A model generated the notes under the pieces. That model saw only the letters and a program-made list of their open reading frames with translations, did not search any database and was not told where the DNA came from. A stretch of DNA of 64,000 bases. Source: Nocardia concava NBRC 100430 (GTDB lineage Bacteria; Actinomycetota; Actinomycetes; Mycobacteriales; Mycobacteriaceae). How positions within the stretch are numbered: the stretch's first letter is position 1; every line of letters starts with the position of its first letter. Below are positions 42,539 to 50,236 of this stretch, in pieces. The translations under genes were made by a program, and so were the position numbers. The DNA lies in the NCBI RefSeq assembly GCF_000308815.1, contig NZ_BAFX01000104.1, positions 1 through 64,000 on the forward strand. Reading direction: 5' to 3'.

Positions 42539-43240
42539 ATGAGACAGCATAGCGGTATCGGAGTTCTGGACAAAGCCATGGCCGTCCTGCACGCCGTAGC
42601 CGAGCAACCCTGCGGCCTCAACGAGCTGTGCGCCCGCACCGGCCTGCCCCGCGCCACCGCGCACCGCCTGGCCGTGGGCCTGGAGACCCATCGCATGCTG
42701 GCTCGCGACAGCCAGGGTCTGTGGCGTCCCGGACCGGCCCTGTCGGAACTCGCGACAACCGCCAGCGATCCCCTGCTGGACGCCGCCGCCACCATTCTTC
42801 CGCGCCTGCGCGAGATCACCGGCGAGAGCGTGCAGCTCTACCGCCGCGACGGGAACGCCCGCGTCTGCGTGGCCGCCATGGAACCGGCCGCCGGGCTGCG
42901 CGACACCGTGCCGATCGGGGCGCGCCTGCCACTGACCGCGGGCTCGGCCGCGAAAGTGCTGCTGGCCTGGGCCGATCCGGAGCTGCAGCGCACCGTCCTA
43001 CCCGAGGCCGTGTTCGGCGAGCGGGCGCTGGCCGAGGTGCGGCGGCGCGGCTGGGCGCAGAGCGCGGCCGAGCGGGCGGCCGGTGTGGCCAGCGTTTCCG
43101 CGCCGGTGCGCGATGCGGCGGGCGGGGTGGTCGCGGCCGTCTCGGTATCCGGACCCATCGACCGCATGGGCCGCCGGCCGGGCGCGCGGTGGGCCGCCGA
43201 TCTGGTGGCCGCCGCCGACGCCCTCCACAAGCGCCTCTGA
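42539..43240 (+). CDS. IclR-family regulator of leuCD (NdgR/LtbR-like)
   Basis: The protein has 233 residues from ATG 42539. The winged helix reads IGVLDKAMAVLHAVAEQPCG, LNELCARTGLPRATAHRLAV, and the GAF-like ligand domain begins at GPALSELATT and includes ARVCVAAMEPAAGLRDTVPI and LTAGSAAKVLLAWADPE. Known: NdgR (Streptomyces) and LtbR (Corynebacterium) are encoded divergently from leuCD and control leucine and sometimes other amino-acid genes; the same arrangement is seen here with a 116-base intergenic region holding both promoters. Confidence 0.92.
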   Translation: MRQHSGIGVLDKAMAVLHAVAEQPCGLNELCARTGLPRATAHRLAVGLETHRMLARDSQGLWRPGPALSELATTASDPLLDAAATILPRLREITGESVQLYRRDGNARVCVAAMEPAAGLRDTVPIGARLPLTAGSAAKVLLAWADPELQRTVLPEAVFGERALAEVRRRGWAQSAAERAAGVASVSAPVRDAAGGVVAAVSVSGPIDRMGRRPGARWAADLVAAADALHKRL

Positions 43241-43426
43241 GCGGATTTCAGGCCCGGGGGTAACCCTCGGGGTAGCCCCAGCCGTCACGACAGCCTCAGC
43301 GGCCGCCGAGCGCGACCGCGGCGAAACCGACAGCCCCCACCCGACGGATCGGGCGGGGGTTGTGTCGTATCAGGCATCGAAAGCCCACTGTGACCGCGCT
43401 CATACGCCGTAAATTACAGTCGGCCC

Positions 43427-43927
43427 ATGGGAGTCAATCAACGCGCGCAGATCGTGATGTCCGATGAGGAGATCACCGAATTCATCGAACGCAGCCGCAT
43501 CGCCACCATGGCCACGCTGGGCGCTTCCGGCGCTCCGCACCTGGTGGCCATGTGGTACGCCGTCATCGACGGCGAGATCTGGTTCGAGACCAAGGCCAAG
43601 GCCCAGAAGACGGTGAATCTGCGCCGCGATTCGCGCATCACCGTGATGCTCGAGGCGGGCGACACCTACGACCAGTTGCGCGGCATTTCCATCGAGGGCC
43701 GCGGCGAGGTGGTCGAGGATCCCGAGGCGCTGTTCAAGGTGGGAATCAGCGTGTGGGAGCGATACACCGGGCCCTACAGCGAAGAGGCGAAGCCGTTCGT
43801 GGAGGCCATGCTGAACAAGCGGGTGGCCGTGCGCGTGGTGCCCGAACGCATCCGCAGCTGGGATCACCGCAAACTCGGATTGCCGGCCATGCCCAAGGGC
43901 GGCACGACCGCCCAGCCGTTGGACTAG
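43427..43927 (+). CDS. Pyridoxamine-5'-phosphate oxidase-fold, F420-dependent family protein
   Basis: The protein has 166 residues (M. tuberculosis Rv2991 position). Seen: DEEITEFIERSRIATMATLG, APHLVAMWYAVIDGEIWFET, KAKAQKTVNLRRDSRITVML, ISIEGRGEVVEDPEALFKVG and a terminal SWDHRKLGLPAMPKGGTT. These define the split beta-barrel FDOR-B type that binds F420 or flavin. Substrate unknown. A cofC/fbiD gene 7 kb upstream shows that the cell makes F420. It ends at a clear bidirectional terminator. Confidence 0.9.
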   Translation: MGVNQRAQIVMSDEEITEFIERSRIATMATLGASGAPHLVAMWYAVIDGEIWFETKAKAQKTVNLRRDSRITVMLEAGDTYDQLRGISIEGRGEVVEDPEALFKVGISVWERYTGPYSEEAKPFVEAMLNKRVAVRVVPERIRSWDHRKLGLPAMPKGGTTAQPLD

Positions 43928-43982
43928 CAGCTGTTGGACCGGTTTCACCCTTTGAACCGCGAAAGCTGAAACCGCGAAAAAG

Positions 43983-44017
43983 CGAAGGCCCCCAGCTCGG
44001 TGAGCTGGGGGCCTTCG
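43983..44017. terminator. Terminator before the Glu tRNA gene
   Basis: A 15-bp stem (CGAAGGCCCCCAGCT with its complement) closes a five-base loop and is followed by TTTG. It ends the oxidoreductase transcript and, on the other strand, lies right after the tRNA-Glu gene, so it may serve both. Confidence 0.8.
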
Positions 44018-44021
44018 TTTG

Positions 44022-44094
44022 TAGTCCCGACGGGATTTGAACCCGCGCTACCGCCTTGAGAGGGCGGCGTCCTAGGCCGCTAGACGACGGGACC
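44022..44094 (-). tRNA. tRNA-Glu (CTC)
   Basis: On the minus strand, acceptor GGTCCCG pairs with CGGGACT (G-T at the end), anticodon stem CCGCC/GGCGG holds loop CTCTCAA (anticodon CTC), and the T arm reads GCGGG-TTCAAAT-CCCGT. The sequence is typical of actinomycete tRNA-Glu. It lies next to gltX and the Gln tRNA. Confidence 0.93.
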
Positions 44095-44163
44095 AGGATG
44101 AGATTTCGACGGACTTTGCGGTCCGCCGAAGCTTCTCGAATTCGAGAGCCGGAGCTCTCGCAG

Positions 44164-44235
44164 CTGGGGTACCAGGACTCGAACCTAGAATGGCTGAACC
44201 AGAATCAGCTGTGTTGCCAATTACACCATACCCCA
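44164..44235 (-). tRNA. tRNA-Gln (CTG)
   Basis: On the minus strand, acceptor TGGGGTA pairs with TACCCCA, anticodon stem GCTGA/TCAGC holds loop TTCTGGT (anticodon CTG), T arm TAGG-TTCGAGT-CCTG. The U1:A72 pair is typical of tRNA-Gln, and the discriminator is G. It sits between tRNA-Glu and gltX. Confidence 0.93.
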
Positions 44236-44369
44236 TTGACCTGGGCTTTCAGGATCTCCCCGGGGGAAGTTCCTGACCGCTTTCCGGCCGAGAAGAAGAT
44301 TAGCAGCATCACCCTGTAGATACACAAACCGGCTGGTCAGAGGCCGGTTTGTGCATCATTTCAGAGGAC

Positions 44370-45836
44370 TCAGGAGAGCTCCGCGAGGGCGGCGCGGAGC
44401 CGATCCATGGTCACCTCGCGGCCCAGCAGTTCCAGCGACTGGTAGAGCGGCGGGCTGATGTGCGATCCGGACACCGCGACGCGCACGGGCGCGAAGGCCT
44501 TGTTCGGCTTGAGGCCCAGGCCGTCGATGAGCGCGGCCTTGAGCGCCTCTTCCAGCGGAGCCGCAGTCCAATCGGAAACGCCGTCGAGCGCTTTCACCGT
44601 CGCTTCCAGTACCGGAGCGGCGTCGGCCTTCAGATTCTTCGCTTTCGCGGCCTCGTCGATCGAGAACTCTTCCGGCTTGATGAACAGGAACTTCAGCAGA
44701 TCCCAGGCATCGCCGAGCACCTTGATCCGGGTCTGCACGAGATCGGCCGCGACTTCGAACAGCTTCTCGTCGATCTCGGCGCCGATATGTCCGTGTCCGG
44801 TGAGGTACTCGCGCAGCCGGTGAGCAAAATCACCGGGGCTCAGCAACCGAATATGTTCGGCGTTCAGAGCGTCGGCCTTCTTCTGATCGAATCGAGCCGG
44901 ATTCGAATTCACTTTCGAGATATCGAAGGCTTCGACCATCTCCGCCATGGAGAAGACATCATGATCATCGGCGATGCTCCAGCCGAGCAACGCCAGATAA
45001 TTCAGCAAACCCTCCGGAATGAAGCCGCGGTCGCGGTGATGGAAGAGATTCGACTCCGGATCACGCTTGGAAAGCTTCTTGTTGCCCTGACCCATCACGA
45101 AGGGCAGGTGCCCGAACTCCGGGGTGAACTCCGCGACGCCGATTCGTTTCAGCGACTCGTAGAGCGCCAGCTGCCGCGGAGTGGAGGACAGCAAATCCTC
45201 GCCGCGCAAAACGTGGGTGATCTTCATCATCGCGTCGTCGACCGGGTTGACCAGCGTATAGAGCGGGTCGCCATTACCGCGGGTGAGCGCGAAATCGGGG
45301 ACCACGCCCGCGCGGAAGGTGGTCTCGCCGCGCACCAGGTCGTGCCAGGTGAGGTCGTGGTCGGGCATGCGCAGGCGGATCACCGCGCCGCGGCCCTCGG
45401 CCTTGTAGGCGGCGATCTGCTCGGCGGTCAGGTCGCGGTCGAAGTTGTCGTAGCCCAGCTTGGGATCGCGGCCGGCGGCCTTGTGGCGGGCCTCGACTTC
45501 CTCAGGGGTGGAGAAGGATTCGTAGGCCTCCCCCGCCGCCAGCAGGCGCTGCACCACATCGAGATGAAGGTCACGCCGCTGCGACTGCCGGTACGGCGCG
45601 TAGGGGCCGCCGACCTCCGGGCCCTCGTCCCAGGTGAGGCCCAGCCAGCGCAGGGCGTCGAGGATGGCGGCGTAGGACTCCTCGGAATCGCGTGCGGCGT
45701 CGGTGTCTTCGATGCGGAAGACGAAGGTGCCGCCGTGGTGGCGCGCGAAGGCCCAGTTGAACAGGGCGGTGCGGACCAGGCCCACATGCGGGGTGCCGGT
45801 GGGTGACGGGCAGAAACGAACCCGGACGTCGGTCAT
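44370..45836 (-). CDS. gltX: Glutamyl-tRNA synthetase
   Basis: The protein has 488 residues from ATG 45836; an in-frame extension upstream is out of character. It charges tRNA-Glu (and in most actinomycetes also tRNA-Gln, which GatCAB then amidates). Seen: RVRFCPSPTGTPHVGLVRTA, with PHVG in place of HIGH, VFRIEDTDAARDSEESYAAI, VLRGEDLLSSTPRQLALYES and the KMSKS equivalent GNKKLSKRDPESNLF. The anticodon-binding C-domain follows. Both cognate tRNAs are immediately downstream on the same strand. Confidence 0.97.
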   Translation of the reverse strand: MTDVRVRFCPSPTGTPHVGLVRTALFNWAFARHHGGTFVFRIEDTDAARDSEESYAAILDALRWLGLTWDEGPEVGGPYAPYRQSQRRDLHLDVVQRLLAAGEAYESFSTPEEVEARHKAAGRDPKLGYDNFDRDLTAEQIAAYKAEGRGAVIRLRMPDHDLTWHDLVRGETTFRAGVVPDFALTRGNGDPLYTLVNPVDDAMMKITHVLRGEDLLSSTPRQLALYESLKRIGVAEFTPEFGHLPFVMGQGNKKLSKRDPESNLFHHRDRGFIPEGLLNYLALLGWSIADDHDVFSMAEMVEAFDISKVNSNPARFDQKKADALNAEHIRLLSPGDFAHRLREYLTGHGHIGAEIDEKLFEVAADLVQTRIKVLGDAWDLLKFLFIKPEEFSIDEAAKAKNLKADAAPVLEATVKALDGVSDWTAAPLEEALKAALIDGLGLKPNKAFAPVRVAVSGSHISPPLYQSLELLGREVTMDRLRAALAELS

Positions 45837-45865
45837 GGCTCTCTCTCGTTTCAGGGTTACCGTGT

Positions 45866-46639
45866 TCAGCGTTTGGCGGCAACGGGATTGGACAGGGTGC
45901 CGATACCGGACACGGTCACCGACACGGTCTGGCCCTCTTGCAGCGGGCCGACGCCCTCCGGGGTGCCGGTGAGGATGACATCGCCGGGGAGCAAGGTCAT
46001 TACGGTGGTCACCCACTCGATCAGCTTCGGAATATCGTGCAGCAGAAGTGAAGTGCGGCTGCGCTGCTTCACCTGGCCGTCGACCTCGGTCACGATCTCC
46101 AGATCCGAAGGGTCCAGGGCGGTCTCGATCCACGGGCCCAGCGGGCAGAAGGTGTCGTAGCCCTTGGCGCGGGTCCACTGGCCGTCGTGGCGCTGCTGAT
46201 CGCGGGCGGTGACGTCATTGGCGACGGTGTAGCCCAGGATCACCTCGCTCGCGCGCGCGGCGGGCACGTCCTTGCAGGGGCGGCCGATCACGATCGCCAG
46301 CTCGCCCTCGTAGTCCACCTGAGAAGAGCTGGGCGGCAGGATGATCGGGGCGTTCGGGCTCTGGATGGAAGTGCTCGGCTTCATGAAGATGACCGGGTCG
46401 GCGGGGGCCGGGCCGCCCATTTCCTCGGCATGCGCGGCGTAGTTCTTGCCGATGCAGATCACCTTGCTGGCGAGGATCGGGGCCAGCAGGCGCACATCGG
46501 CGAGCGGCCAGCTGCGACCGGTGAAGGTCGGATTGCCGAACGGGTGTTCGGCGATTTCGCGGACGACGGCTTGATCGCCGTCTCCTTCGATGCTGACGAA
46601 AGCGACTCCATCTGGGCTGGCAACTCGACCTAGGCGCAT
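45866..46639 (-). CDS. Fumarylacetoacetate hydrolase-family protein
   Basis: The protein has 257 residues from ATG 46639 (ATG 46648 possible). Seen: MRLGRVASPDGVAFVSIEGD, CIGKNYAAHAEEMG, PVIFMKPSTSIQSPNAPIIL, the metal ligands in VDYEGELAIVIGRPCKDVPA and VTARDQQRHDGQWTRAKGYD, and VILTGTPEGVGPLQEGQTVS. Members hydrolyse acylpyruvates or decarboxylate/isomerise 2-hydroxyhepta-dienedioate; the substrate is open. It ends 29 bases upstream of gltX on the same strand (Rv2993c-Rv2992c order), so co-transcription is likely. Confidence 0.92.
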   Translation of the reverse strand: MRLGRVASPDGVAFVSIEGDGDQAVVREIAEHPFGNPTFTGRSWPLADVRLLAPILASKVICIGKNYAAHAEEMGGPAPADPVIFMKPSTSIQSPNAPIILPPSSSQVDYEGELAIVIGRPCKDVPAARASEVILGYTVANDVTARDQQRHDGQWTRAKGYDTFCPLGPWIETALDPSDLEIVTEVDGQVKQRSRTSLLLHDIPKLIEWVTTVMTLLPGDVILTGTPEGVGPLQEGQTVSVTVSGIGTLSNPVAAKR

Positions 46640-46965
46640 GGTTGGCATCCTATCGACCGGCTTCGACCTGCCCGAACGCGCCCGACCGCGGGGCGAGACG
46701 TGACAGCGCGGCAGCGGCGGGGCGGGTGTGCGCGATCCGCGACGGGTACGGCGGCATGTCACCCCGCATCGGGTGTCCCGGAATGTGGAATGCGCTTATA
46801 CGCAAGACAACTCGCCGCCCGCAAGAGGACCGACAAGATCATCTATCAGGTGTGAGCAAACTGACAGCTCGTCCCGCGAATCGTCATATGCCCCAGGTGT
46901 ACCGTAAGGTCCGATGTTCACACAGTAAGACAGCGATTCCATATATTGAGACAGAGGTGATGGTC
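46640..46965. other. Intergenic region between divergent genes
   Basis: The gap between the FAH gene and the MFS gene is AT-richer toward the MFS start. An open frame runs through it in frame with the MFS protein, but it is Arg-rich and lacks a ribosome site or homology. It probably carries both promoters; no operator was recognised. Confidence 0.5.
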
Positions 46966-48144
46966 ATGGCCACCGTGACGGAGATTGGCACGACGCGTCG
47001 GTGGACCATGCTGGGGCTCGGCGTCTTCGCCCAGACCGCGAGCGCGGTCATGGTGAACGGCGCGCCCTTCCTGCTGCCGGCTCTGACCCAGCGCGGATTG
47101 TCGCTGGCCACGGCCGGTCTGCTGGTCGCCATGCCGCTGGTCGGGTTGTGCTGCACGCTGATCGCGTGGGGCTGGGTGGTCGATCACGCGGGTGAGCGCC
47201 TGGCGCTGGTGGCCGGTCCCGCGGTGATGTTCGTCGCGGGCGCGGCGGCGGCCACCGTCTCGAACTACGTTGCGCTGGGGGCATTGCTGTTCCTGGCCGG
47301 TGCGGGCGCGGGCAGTACGAACGGGGCCAGCGGACGGGTGATCGTGGGCTGGTTCCCGAAGGACCAGCGCGGGCTGGCCATGGGAATCCGGCAGACCGCC
47401 CAGCCGCTGGGCGTGGCCGTCGGCGCCATGTCGATTCCGGCCGTCGCTGCGGCACACGGGTTCTCGACGGCGGTCCTGGTGCCCGCGGTCATGGCGGGCA
47501 TCGCGGCGATCGGCTGCCTGATCGGGATTGTGGATCCGCCGCGACCCGAATCCACCGGGGGCACAGGGCGTCCCGCCAATCCCTACCGTGGGGATTCGAC
47601 GCTGTGGCGCATTCACGCGGTGTCGATTCTGCTGGTCATCCCGCAGGCCACCATCTGGACCTTCGGGCTGCTGTGGCTGCATCGCGAGGTCGGCATGTCG
47701 CTGGCGGTCGCGGGCGCGGTGGTGACCGGCACCCAGATTCTGGGCGCGGCCGGGCGCATCGGTGCGGGCATCTGGTCGGACAAGGTCGGCAGCCGGTTGG
47801 GCCCGCTGCGCACGGTGGCGGTGGCGGCCGTTATCTCCATGTCCGCCTTGGCCGTAGCGGCGTGGGCGCATCAGTGGTGGGCGGCGATTCCGATCCTGGT
47901 GGCGGCCTCGGTCATCACGGTGGCCGACAACGGGCTGGCCTTCACGGCGGTGGCCGAGATCGCCGGGCCGTTCTGGTCCGGGCGCGGGCTGGGCATCCAG
48001 AACACGGGGCAGAATCTGGCGGCGGCCGCGGTCGCGCCGGTGTTCGGCGCGCTGATCACGGCGGCCGGGTTTCCGATCGTGTACGGGCTGGTAGCACTGA
48101 TCGCGCTGGCCGCTGTCCCGTTGGTACCCACCGGTTCCCGATGA
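46966..48144 (+). CDS. Major facilitator superfamily transporter
   Basis: The protein has 392 residues from ATG 46966 (46960 or GTG 46957 possible). About 12 hydrophobic segments are seen, e.g. MLGLGVFAQTASAVMVNGAP, GLSLATAGLLVAMPLVGLCC, GALLFLAGAGAGSTNGASGR and VIVGWFPKDQRGLAMGIRQT, the loop 2-3 and loop 8-9 motifs of the family. The position equals Rv2994 of M. tuberculosis. Known: exporters or importers of small molecules driven by proton gradient; the substrate is unclear. It stands divergent from the FAH gene. Confidence 0.92.
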   Translation: MATVTEIGTTRRWTMLGLGVFAQTASAVMVNGAPFLLPALTQRGLSLATAGLLVAMPLVGLCCTLIAWGWVVDHAGERLALVAGPAVMFVAGAAAATVSNYVALGALLFLAGAGAGSTNGASGRVIVGWFPKDQRGLAMGIRQTAQPLGVAVGAMSIPAVAAAHGFSTAVLVPAVMAGIAAIGCLIGIVDPPRPESTGGTGRPANPYRGDSTLWRIHAVSILLVIPQATIWTFGLLWLHREVGMSLAVAGAVVTGTQILGAAGRIGAGIWSDKVGSRLGPLRTVAVAAVISMSALAVAAWAHQWWAAIPILVAASVITVADNGLAFTAVAEIAGPFWSGRGLGIQNTGQNLAAAAVAPVFGALITAAGFPIVYGLVALIALAAVPLVPTGSR

Positions 48145-48380
48145 TCTGCTGATTACCGGCAAATCCGGAAGAACTGCGCCCGTTACGTTTTCGCATACCA
48201 ATGCAATTGTGCGATATACCTCACTGCCCCAGCAGGTTTCACCAAACCGCCTCCCAGGATGGCATTTTGGCGGCCGGGACGGAACGTACGAAGGGTGCGA
48301 ATCGGTCGGGTTTCGATCATCCGGGCAGTGGTACGAACCAGTGAATCACCTTGTCGGCGTCGATATTCGGCCACCGACAC

Positions 48381-48424
48381 GGTCAAGCCCCCATCCCCGC
48401 CGTCGCGGGAATGGGGGCTTGACC
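48381..48424. terminator. Terminator between the MFS gene and leuB
   Basis: A nearly perfect 20-base arm (GGTCAAGCCCCCATCCCCGC) pairs with 48405-48424, one mismatch, with a four-base loop. It lies after the leuB stop and 237 bases beyond the MFS stop, and ends leuB transcription. Confidence 0.75.
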
Positions 48425-48432
48425 GTTGAGGC

Positions 48433-49440
48433 TTAAACCGAGGCGGCGATCCGGTCGCCGATCTCGACGGTGGAGGCGGCACCCGAGCGCGAGGCCAGAT
48501 CCTTGGCGACAGCCGACTCGATGCGCGCGGCCTCCTCGGCCTTGCCGAGGTGGTTGAGCAGCAAGGCAACCGAGAGGATCGCGGCGGTCGGATCAGCCTT
48601 GGACTGGCCCGCGATGTCCGGCGCGGACCCGTGCACCGGCTCGAACATGGACGGGTTGGTGCCCGAGGCGTCGATATTGCCCGAGGCGGCCAGGCCGATA
48701 CCACCGGAGACGGCGGCGGCCAGGTCGGTGATGATGTCGCCGAACAGGTTGTCGGTGACGATCACGTCGAAGCGGCCCGGGTCGGTGACCATGTGGATGG
48801 TCGCGGCATCGATGTGCTGGTAAGCGGTTTCGATGTCGGGGTACTCGGTGGCGACCTCGGCGACCGTGCGCGACCACAGCGAACCGGCGAAGGCCAGCAC
48901 GTTGTTCTTGTGCACCAGGGTCAGGTGCTTGCGGCGCTTGCGGGCGGTCTCGAAGGCGTAGCGCACCACGCGCTCGACACCGAAACGGGTGTTGGTGGAG
49001 ACCTCGGTGGCCACCTCGTGCGGGGTGTTGACGCGGATCGCGCCGCCGGTGCCGGTGTACGGCCCCTCGGTGCCCTCGCGCACCACCACGAAGTCGATGT
49101 CCGGGTTGGCGGCCAGCGGGCTGGTGACGCCCGGGTACAGCTTGGACGGGCGCAGGTTCACGTGGTGATCCAGCTCGAACCGCGTGCGCAGCAGCAGCCC
49201 GCGCTCGAGCAGGCCGGACTGCACCGACGGATCGCCGATGGCGCCCAGCAGGATCGCGTCATGCTGCTTGAGCTCCGGGATCACATTGTCCGGAAGGATC
49301 TCGCCGGTGGCATGGAACCGCTTGGCCCCCAGGTCGTATTCGGTCTTCTCGACCCCCGGCACCACCACGTCGAGCACCTTGAGCGCCTCGGCAATGACCT
49401 CGGGACCGATACCGTCGCCCGGAATGACAGCCAGTTTCAT
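48433..49440 (-). CDS. leuB: 3-isopropylmalate dehydrogenase
   Basis: The protein has 335 residues from ATG 49440, preferred over ATG 49449 because MKLAVIPGDGIGPEVIAEAL is the standard start and GGAGC is then well spaced. It oxidatively decarboxylates 3-isopropylmalate with NAD. Seen: HDAILLGAIGDPSVQSGLLE, FVVVREGTEGPYTGTGGAIR, LVHKNNVLAFAGSLWSRTV, the metal-binding FDVIVTDNLFGDIITDLAAA and FEPVHGSAPDIAGQSKADPT. It follows the other leu genes at a distance, as in M. tuberculosis. Confidence 0.96.
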   Translation of the reverse strand: MKLAVIPGDGIGPEVIAEALKVLDVVVPGVEKTEYDLGAKRFHATGEILPDNVIPELKQHDAILLGAIGDPSVQSGLLERGLLLRTRFELDHHVNLRPSKLYPGVTSPLAANPDIDFVVVREGTEGPYTGTGGAIRVNTPHEVATEVSTNTRFGVERVVRYAFETARKRRKHLTLVHKNNVLAFAGSLWSRTVAEVATEYPDIETAYQHIDAATIHMVTDPGRFDVIVTDNLFGDIITDLAAAVSGGIGLAASGNIDASGTNPSMFEPVHGSAPDIAGQSKADPTAAILSVALLLNHLGKAEEAARIESAVAKDLASRSGAASTVEIGDRIAASV

Positions 49441-49556
49441 GAAATCCATGCTCCGTTTCGAATGATCCGCTCCGCCTGGCCGGAGAGTCCACGGCCACGA
49501 TAGCGGGTACCCCCACGCCCCCTTTCACCAGGGCGAATCGCTCCCAACCAGTGGGA

Positions 49557-49868
49557 TCAGAGGAGGACTCCAGCGCGTTGACACTCCTGCTGCACCTTCA
49601 CCGACAGCGCATCCGTCTGCCCCGAAACGGTCCGGCACCACTCCCGCGCCCGCTCCCCGCACGCCCGCTGCTGCTGACCACCCATCGACCCGGCGGATTG
49701 CACTGCCACACAACCGTTCTCGGATCGCCCATAGTCGGGCCGATGGTCCAGCAGCCCCCAAATCACTGCCCCGACCACCAGCAGCGCCACCACCACACCG
49801 GTACCGATCAGCAGATTGCGCCGCTCCCGCACGCCCAGCGGCTCGGTGGGCGGCGTCTTTCCTCGCAT
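49557..49868 (-). CDS. Hypothetical single-pass membrane protein
   Basis: The protein has 103 residues from ATG 49868. A cytoplasmic N-terminus (MRGKTPPTEPLGVRERRN) precedes one transmembrane helix (LLIGTGVVVALLVVGAVIWG), then an extracytoplasmic part with four Cys (NGCVAVQSAGS, RACGERAREWC, QQECQRAGVLL) suited to two disulfides. I recognise no family. It is divergent from the L7/L12-like gene, 36 bases between starts. Confidence 0.7.
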   Translation of the reverse strand: MRGKTPPTEPLGVRERRNLLIGTGVVVALLVVGAVIWGLLDHRPDYGRSENGCVAVQSAGSMGGQQQRACGERAREWCRTVSGQTDALSVKVQQECQRAGVLL

Positions 49869-49904
49869 CGTCCCATTTTGGCGGCAGCCGGTAGGGTTCG
49901 GCAG

Positions 49905-50147
49905 ATGTTCGACAATCTCCGACTCGAGCGCAAACTCCAGCGCCTGGAACGCAAGATCGACCTCATCATCGAGCATCTGGGCATCGATGATCCGGACCGG
50001 GTCACCGACTACACCGAGATCGATGATCTCCTGCGGCGCGGCAAGAAGATCCACGCGATCAAGCTGTACCGGGATCTGGACCCGACCGCGAGCCTGGTCG
50101 AGGCGAAGGACGCCGTCGAATCTCGCGCCCTTGGCCGGGGTCGCTGA
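49905..50147 (+). CDS. Small protein with ribosomal L7/L12 C-terminal-like domain
   Basis: The protein has 80 residues from ATG 49905. An N-terminal helix (LRLERKLQRLERKIDLIIEH, LGIDDPDRV) is followed by RRGKKIHAIKLYRDLDPTAS, LVEAKDAVESRAL, which resembles the helix-turn of the bL12 C-terminal domain (K-x-x-AIK-x-x-R-x-x-T...L-x-E-A-K). Paralogues of this type are common in actinomycetes, with unknown role. It ends at a terminator shared with serA. Confidence 0.78.
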   Translation: MFDNLRLERKLQRLERKIDLIIEHLGIDDPDRVTDYTEIDDLLRRGKKIHAIKLYRDLDPTASLVEAKDAVESRALGRGR

Positions 50148-50177
50148 TCTTCTCCGCCATGCAGACCGGATAGCACT

Positions 50178-50208
50178 GCGCCCCTTCCCGATTGGCGGGA
50201 AGGGGCGC
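50178..50208. terminator. Terminator between the L7/L12-like gene and serA
   Basis: A 13-bp perfect stem (GCGCCCCTTCCCG with complement) with a five-base loop lies between convergent ends, 30 bases after the small gene and 29 before the serA stop. Confidence 0.8.
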
Positions 50209-50236
50209 GGTGTTCGTTCAGGGCAGGGCCCGAGGA

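Noticed and set aside
48183..48704. A frame near the leuB 3' end
   Set aside because: It overlaps leuB in another frame, and its start is in an intergenic region without a ribosome site.
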